From the NCBI GenBank assembly GCA_025352225.1, contig JANXTT010000097.1, positions 1-57,289 of the forward strand: a DNA stretch of 57,289 nt, given 5' to 3'. Both the position numbers and the translations under genes were made by a program. Shown piece by piece: positions 54,001 to 57,289 of this stretch; positions within the stretch are counted from its first letter, which is position 1; the number at the start of each line of letters is the position of its first letter. Under the pieces are notes generated by a model. That model saw only the letters and a program-made list of their open reading frames with translations, ran no database searches and was not told the DNA's origin. Origin of the DNA: Mucilaginibacter sp. (GTDB lineage: Bacteria > Bacteroidota > Bacteroidia > Sphingobacteriales > Sphingobacteriaceae).

Positions 54001-56773
54001 TCAAATGATTGCCAACCTTAAAGACACCACCACAGAGAATCGTGAGCAGGATTGGTTAAAATCAAACTTAGCCAAATTTGCGCAGATGCTTCAGGGGCAG
54101 CGTGACAGAAACGCGGTGGCAAATAAGATATTATCAGAGCTTGCACAATTGGTAAATGCCCGTTACGGCGCATTCTATATACTAGAGCAACCCGATCTGG
54201 AAGATGAACCTAAATTGAAACTATTTGCAGGTTACGCGCCAAACAGCCGTAAAAAAATAAACAAAGAATTCTCGCTCAACGAGGGCTTGGTGGGCCAGTG
54301 CGCTACCGATAAAGAAAGAATTTTATTGAAAAACGTTCCGGGCGAATATTTACGCATTGGTTCGGGCATAGGCAACGCGCCACCGCTCGATCTGGTAATA
54401 TTACCCGTATTGTTTGAAAATAATATCAAAGCGGTAATTGAGCTGGCATCGTTCGAGCACTTTAGCCGTACTCACTTAGACTTTTTGGATCAGTTAACGG
54501 AGAGTATCGGTATCGTGTTAAACAACATTGAAACCAATACCCGTACAGAGGAACTCTTGTCGCAATCACAATCACTCTCAGGCGATTTAAAAGCGCAGCA
54601 GGAAGAGTTAAGACGTGCCAATGATGAATTGCATGATAAAGCACAACTGCTTGAAAAACAAAAAGAAGAGGTAGAGCAGATCAACAAAGAGGTGGAAGAG
54701 GCAAGGCGATCGTTAGAAGAAAAAGCCGAGCAGTTAACGCTTACTTCCAAGTACAAATCCGAGTTCCTGGCTAACATGTCGCATGAGTTGCGTACACCAC
54801 TCAACAGTTTGTTGATATTGGCGCAGCAACTATTTGAAAATCACGATGGTAACCTTTCTGAAAAACAAATTCGGTATGCTAAAACTATCCACTCCTGTGG
54901 TGATGATCTGATCCAGTTGATCAACGATATTCTCGACCTCTCTAAAATTGAATCGGGCGTTATTTTTGCCGACATAATGCCGGTTAGCTTCCGCGAAATT
55001 GCATCGTTTGTTGAAACTACATTTAAACCAATATCAGAAGCTAAAAGCCTTAATTTTGAGATAGAGATAGATAATACACTTCCCGAAATGATGGAAACTG
55101 ATATTCAGCGGTTAAACCAAATTTTGAAGAACCTGTTATCTAACGCGTTTAAGTTTACTGAGAAAGGGGAGGTTAGGTTACGGATCCACGCGCCGGTAAA
55201 CCCACCATCAAATTTAGTGAAAGGAACCGATGCTGTTATCGCCTTCTCTATTGTAGATACAGGTATCGGTATCCCGAAAAATACACAGGGCTTAATATTT
55301 GAAGCTTTCCAGCAGGCAGAGGGCTCAACCAGCCGTAAATACGGTGGTACAGGTTTAGGTTTGTCTATCAGTAAAGGTTTTGCCGAATTATTGGGTGGAA
55401 CCATAACGGTAGAGAGTGAGTTGGGTAAGGGCAGCGCATTTACACTTTACCTGCCATTTAAATATAAAGACTCCACAAAATCTTTAGACGAGACAGCTAT
55501 TGCAGTATTAAAACCAACTTATCCGGTGGTTAGCAACACAAAAACTACTTTAACAGCTACCGAGGTTGAAGAAGCTAAAGTAGATGATGACAGGCATAAC
55601 ATTCAGGCAAACGAAAAGGTTATCCTGGTTATAGAAGACGACTTCAGGTTCACCAAAATCATGATTGATAAGGTACATGATATGGGCCTTAAAGCGGTAG
55701 TAGCGGTAAATTATGTAGAAATTTTTGATGCCTTGCAAAATTATCATCCGCTGGCTGTAACGTTAGATGTTAACCTGCCCGAATCAAATGGCTGGAAGAT
55801 ACTGAAACTGCTTAAAAAAGACCTAAGTTTCAGGCATATCCCGGTTCATTTAATATCTGGCGAAGATAATAAGGCTTTGGCTTTAAAACGAGGTGCTAAG
55901 AGCTTCCATTTAAAACCATTATCAAACAAATCATTAGATGAATTAATATCCAATATTGTTAAGTTTCACGAAAGGAAAACTAAAAAATTGCTGATCATTG
56001 ATCATGATAAAAAAGAATTAGACAGCCTGGTTAAATTATTGAGCAATTCACAGATCAATATTTCAACGGCCGATTCTTCTAAAAAAGCGGTTATTTTGTT
56101 AAAAAATGAAGTTTTTGATAGCATAATTTTAGATTTTAGCCTGCCTGATGCCAAGGGCCTGCTTAATTATTTAAATCTTCAAAAAAATCTGGATACCTCT
56201 GTTTTAATGCACTCGATTGAGGCTATACCTCAAACCGAGCTGATACACTTAAAAAGGCTCAATCATAAAGTAATAGCTAAAACTCCAGATTCAAAAGGTA
56301 AGCTGCTTGACGAAGTATCGCTGTTAATGCACATAGATACAAAACACATTGAAGATGCTAAGCTAAACCTCATCCGCGAATCAAGAGACGTAAACGATAT
56401 ACTCGACGGCAAAAAGGTATTGATAGTTGATGATGATGTGCGTAACCTGTTTGCCCTTACCGCTGCTTTTGAACGTTCAAAACTAACGGTAATAACTGCC
56501 GAAAGTGGGAGGGAAGCATTAGAAATATTGAACAATGATAAAGACATTAACATTGTGCTGATGGATATTATGATGCCGGAAATGGACGGTTATGAAACTA
56601 TACAATGGATAAGGAAAGAAAATAAGAATAAACTATTGCCAATTATTGCCGTAACAGCGAAAGCGATGATTGGCGACAGGCAAAAATGTATTGCATCGGG
56701 TGCTTCTGACTATATTACCAAGCCTGTTAAAACTGATCAATTGTTATCATTAATGCGCGTATGGTTATTTTAA
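51044..56773 (+). CDS. Soluble poly-HAMP hybrid histidine kinase with three receiver domains
   Basis: 1909 residues from the ATG at 51044 (a TTG six codons earlier is less likely). There are no membrane segments, so it is cytosolic. Residues ~1-167: HAMP-like N-terminus. ~168-995: nine 92-residue units, each with a HAMP-pair look ([43 protein letters not shown]). ~1028-1190: GAF. Then a coiled coil, HisKA with H1247 ([10 protein letters not shown]), HATPase_c ([24 protein letters not shown]) and three REC domains with D1575, D1697 and D1841. No HPt is present. The plan resembles fungal group III (Nik1) osmosensing kinases and their bacterial relatives. A receiver gene follows 46 bp later. Confidence 0.92.
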   Translation: MEQEIIDIPLKKTTKLNGHNEEDLDLRELLRVLSLVKNGKLNTRMPVTQAGISGRICEVLNEIIDMNERVVAEICTAEKIIGKRGNLSKRVSVPDAKGEWAVGVEALNNLITDLTYPTIEIAGMITSIAKGNLSNQIPLEINGQPLRGEFLSIAKEANQMVAQLRLFSMEVTRVARQVGSEGKLGEQARVKGVAGVWEELTDSVNQMGSNLTTQMRNIAEVTTAVAKGDLSRKITVEAKGEILELKNTINTMVDQLNSFSSEVTRVALEVGTEGKLGGQAKVTGIAGTWKDLTDSVNQMAGNLTAQVRNIAEVTTAVAKGDLSRHITVDVKGEILELKNTINTMVDQLNGFASEVTRVALEVGTEGKLGGQAKVPGVAGTWKELTDSVNQMGGNLTSQVRNIADVTTAVANGDLSRKITVDVKGEILELKNTINTMVDQLNSFASEVTRVALEVGTEGKLGGQAKVKGVGGTWKDLTDSVNKMGSNLTTQMRNIAEVTTAVAKGDLSRKITVAANGEILELKNTINTMVDQLNSFGNEVTRLAREVGTEGKLGGQAFVPGVAGTWKDLTDSVNQMAGNLTAQVRNIAAVTTAVANGDLSKKITVTVEGEIFELKETINTMVEQLNAFASEVTRVALEVGTEGKLGGQARVKGVGGVWKDLTDSVNKMGSNLTLQVRNIAEVTTAVATGDLSRKITIEARGEILELKNTINTMVDQLNGFASEVTRVALEVGTEGKLGGQAKVPGVAGTWKELTDSVNQMGGNLTSQVRNIADVTTAVANGDLSRKITVDVKGEILELKNTINTMVDQLNSFASEVTRVAREVGIEGRLGGQAFVPGVAGTWKDLTDSVNNMASNLTSQVRGIAKVVTSVANGNLKQTLSINAQGEVYQLTETINSMIDTLAVFAEQVTTVAREVGVEGKLGGQANVPGASGTWLDLTNNVNQLAENLTTQVRAIAEVASAVTKGDLTRMIRVDARGEVEALKDTINQMIANLKDTTTENREQDWLKSNLAKFAQMLQGQRDRNAVANKILSELAQLVNARYGAFYILEQPDLEDEPKLKLFAGYAPNSRKKINKEFSLNEGLVGQCATDKERILLKNVPGEYLRIGSGIGNAPPLDLVILPVLFENNIKAVIELASFEHFSRTHLDFLDQLTESIGIVLNNIETNTRTEELLSQSQSLSGDLKAQQEELRRANDELHDKAQLLEKQKEEVEQINKEVEEARRSLEEKAEQLTLTSKYKSEFLANMSHELRTPLNSLLILAQQLFENHDGNLSEKQIRYAKTIHSCGDDLIQLINDILDLSKIESGVIFADIMPVSFREIASFVETTFKPISEAKSLNFEIEIDNTLPEMMETDIQRLNQILKNLLSNAFKFTEKGEVRLRIHAPVNPPSNLVKGTDAVIAFSIVDTGIGIPKNTQGLIFEAFQQAEGSTSRKYGGTGLGLSISKGFAELLGGTITVESELGKGSAFTLYLPFKYKDSTKSLDETAIAVLKPTYPVVSNTKTTLTATEVEEAKVDDDRHNIQANEKVILVIEDDFRFTKIMIDKVHDMGLKAVVAVNYVEIFDALQNYHPLAVTLDVNLPESNGWKILKLLKKDLSFRHIPVHLISGEDNKALALKRGAKSFHLKPLSNKSLDELISNIVKFHERKTKKLLIIDHDKKELDSLVKLLSNSQINISTADSSKKAVILLKNEVFDSIILDFSLPDAKGLLNYLNLQKNLDTSVLMHSIEAIPQTELIHLKRLNHKVIAKTPDSKGKLLDEVSLLMHIDTKHIEDAKLNLIRESRDVNDILDGKKVLIVDDDVRNLFALTAAFERSKLTVITAESGREALEILNNDKDINIVLMDIMMPEMDGYETIQWIRKENKNKLLPIIAVTAKAMIGDRQKCIASGASDYITKPVKTDQLLSLMRVWLF
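51545..54028 (+). repeat. Nine tandem 276-bp units encoding HAMP repeats
   Basis: Unit length is 92 codons, starting at 51545. Units 3 (52097-52372) and 7 (53201-53476) encode identical proteins and differ at about 14 bases, all synonymous. Others differ more; units 8 and 9 are the most divergent. Confidence 0.9.
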
Positions 56774-56819
56774 AAGGCTTGTTTGATGAGAATAACGGGC
56801 AATTGTTTATTTTTGCATC

Positions 56820-57289
56820 ATGAATGTAGAATCGGGCGTTAAAATTCTGTTAGTAGACGATAACCAGGACAATTTAATGTCTATGGAAGTTGTTCTGGAA
56901 AGAGAAGGCTATATATTCTACAAAGCATTGTCGGGAAGAGATGCGTTGAAGATCCTGTTAAAAGAGGATGATTTTTCGTTGATCCTGCTGGATGTTAAGA
57001 TGCCCATAATGGATGGTTATGAAACTGCTGAATTGATTTATCAGCGCGATAAATTGAAACACATCCCAATGATTTTCATTACCGGCCAGGACTATGAAGA
57101 AGCCGCGGTTTTTAAAGGCTATCAGTCGGGTGCTGTTGACTATATCAGGAAACCATTTAATCCGCAAATATTGCGATCAAAAGTCGCGGTATTTGCGGAG
57201 TTATATAAAAAGAATCAGCTATTACAAAAGCAGGAAGAAAAGCTTCGGGCTATTAATGAAGATTTGATGCGTTTAAATCAGGACCTGGA
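56820..57289 (+). CDS. Receiver-domain signalling protein (3' end beyond window)
   Basis: The frame starts at an ATG at 56820 and stays open to the edge (156 codons). Residues ~8-125 form a REC domain: KILLVDDNQDNLMS, phosphorylation site in LILLDVKMPIMDGYE, MIFITGQ, and the K in YIRKPFNP. A coiled coil (NQLLQKQEEKLRAINEDLMR) follows, as in hybrid kinases with an N-terminal receiver. It lies 46 bp after the hybrid kinase gene and probably receives its phosphate. The output domain is outside the window. Confidence 0.85.
   Translation, partial: MNVESGVKILLVDDNQDNLMSMEVVLEREGYIFYKALSGRDALKILLKEDDFSLILLDVKMPIMDGYETAELIYQRDKLKHIPMIFITGQDYEEAAVFKGYQSGAVDYIRKPFNPQILRSKVAVFAELYKKNQLLQKQEEKLRAINEDLMRLNQDL

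Overview
The window comes from a Bacteroidota chromosome, most likely Sphingobacteriaceae (Mucilaginibacter/Pedobacter-like). The evidence is two SusC/SusD pairs, a VCBS/UnbV glycan-associated protein, GH3 and GH19 enzymes, TAnnTTTG-type promoters, moderate-to-low GC, and housekeeping neighbours (DUF3822-rsmD-coaD, pyrE, rnr, clpB) that read like that family. The assignment is inference from protein style; no search was run.

Layout. 1-8414 (minus strand): susC, susD and a large VCBS-repeat protein cut by the left edge. 8.8-9.6 kb: scars of old mobile elements (recombinase N-terminal remnant, transposon-type HTH gene, two strong hairpins). 9991-14665 (plus): a second susC-susD pair. 14.8-15.3 kb: a frameshifted tyrosine-recombinase pseudogene. 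15779-16003: a small membrane protein.

16081-25773 is the centre of interest: a compact 9.7-kb integrative element inserted in the 3' end of a tRNA-Lys(CTT) gene. It is bounded by 14-bp direct repeats, with matching GACAGTA-N5-GACAGTAAAAAT repeats inside both ends. It carries a tyrosine integrase with all catalytic residues I looked for, a MerR/excisionase-type HTH protein, a PD-(D/E)XK-type nuclease divergent from an XRE regulator, and a complete type II-C CRISPR-Cas system: cas9, cas1, cas2, a tracrRNA on the opposite strand just upstream of cas9, and an array of seven 46-bp repeats. The tracrRNA shows that crRNAs are read from the minus strand, toward cas2. Insertion separated the tRNA from an apparent original terminator, and the element supplies a replacement.

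25.9-45.3 kb is mostly core chromosome: ABC-F protein, a small membrane protein plus ABC ATPase, ClpB, a DUF1800 protein, a RecD-like helicase, DUF3822-RsmD-CoaD, a NUDIX protein divergent from PyrE with overlapping start codons, an SRPBCC protein, a TPR protein, polyprenyl synthase, RNase R and a GH19 chitinase. 45.4-48.35 kb is an arsenic operon (arsR-arsI-arsN-arsC-acr3, minus strand) with a perfect 18-bp inverted-repeat operator over its promoter; its content points to resistance to organic as well as inorganic arsenic. A GH3 glycosidase follows. The right end holds a 1909-residue soluble hybrid histidine kinase with nine 92-residue HAMP-type repeats, and the start of a further response-regulator-type protein cut by the right edge.
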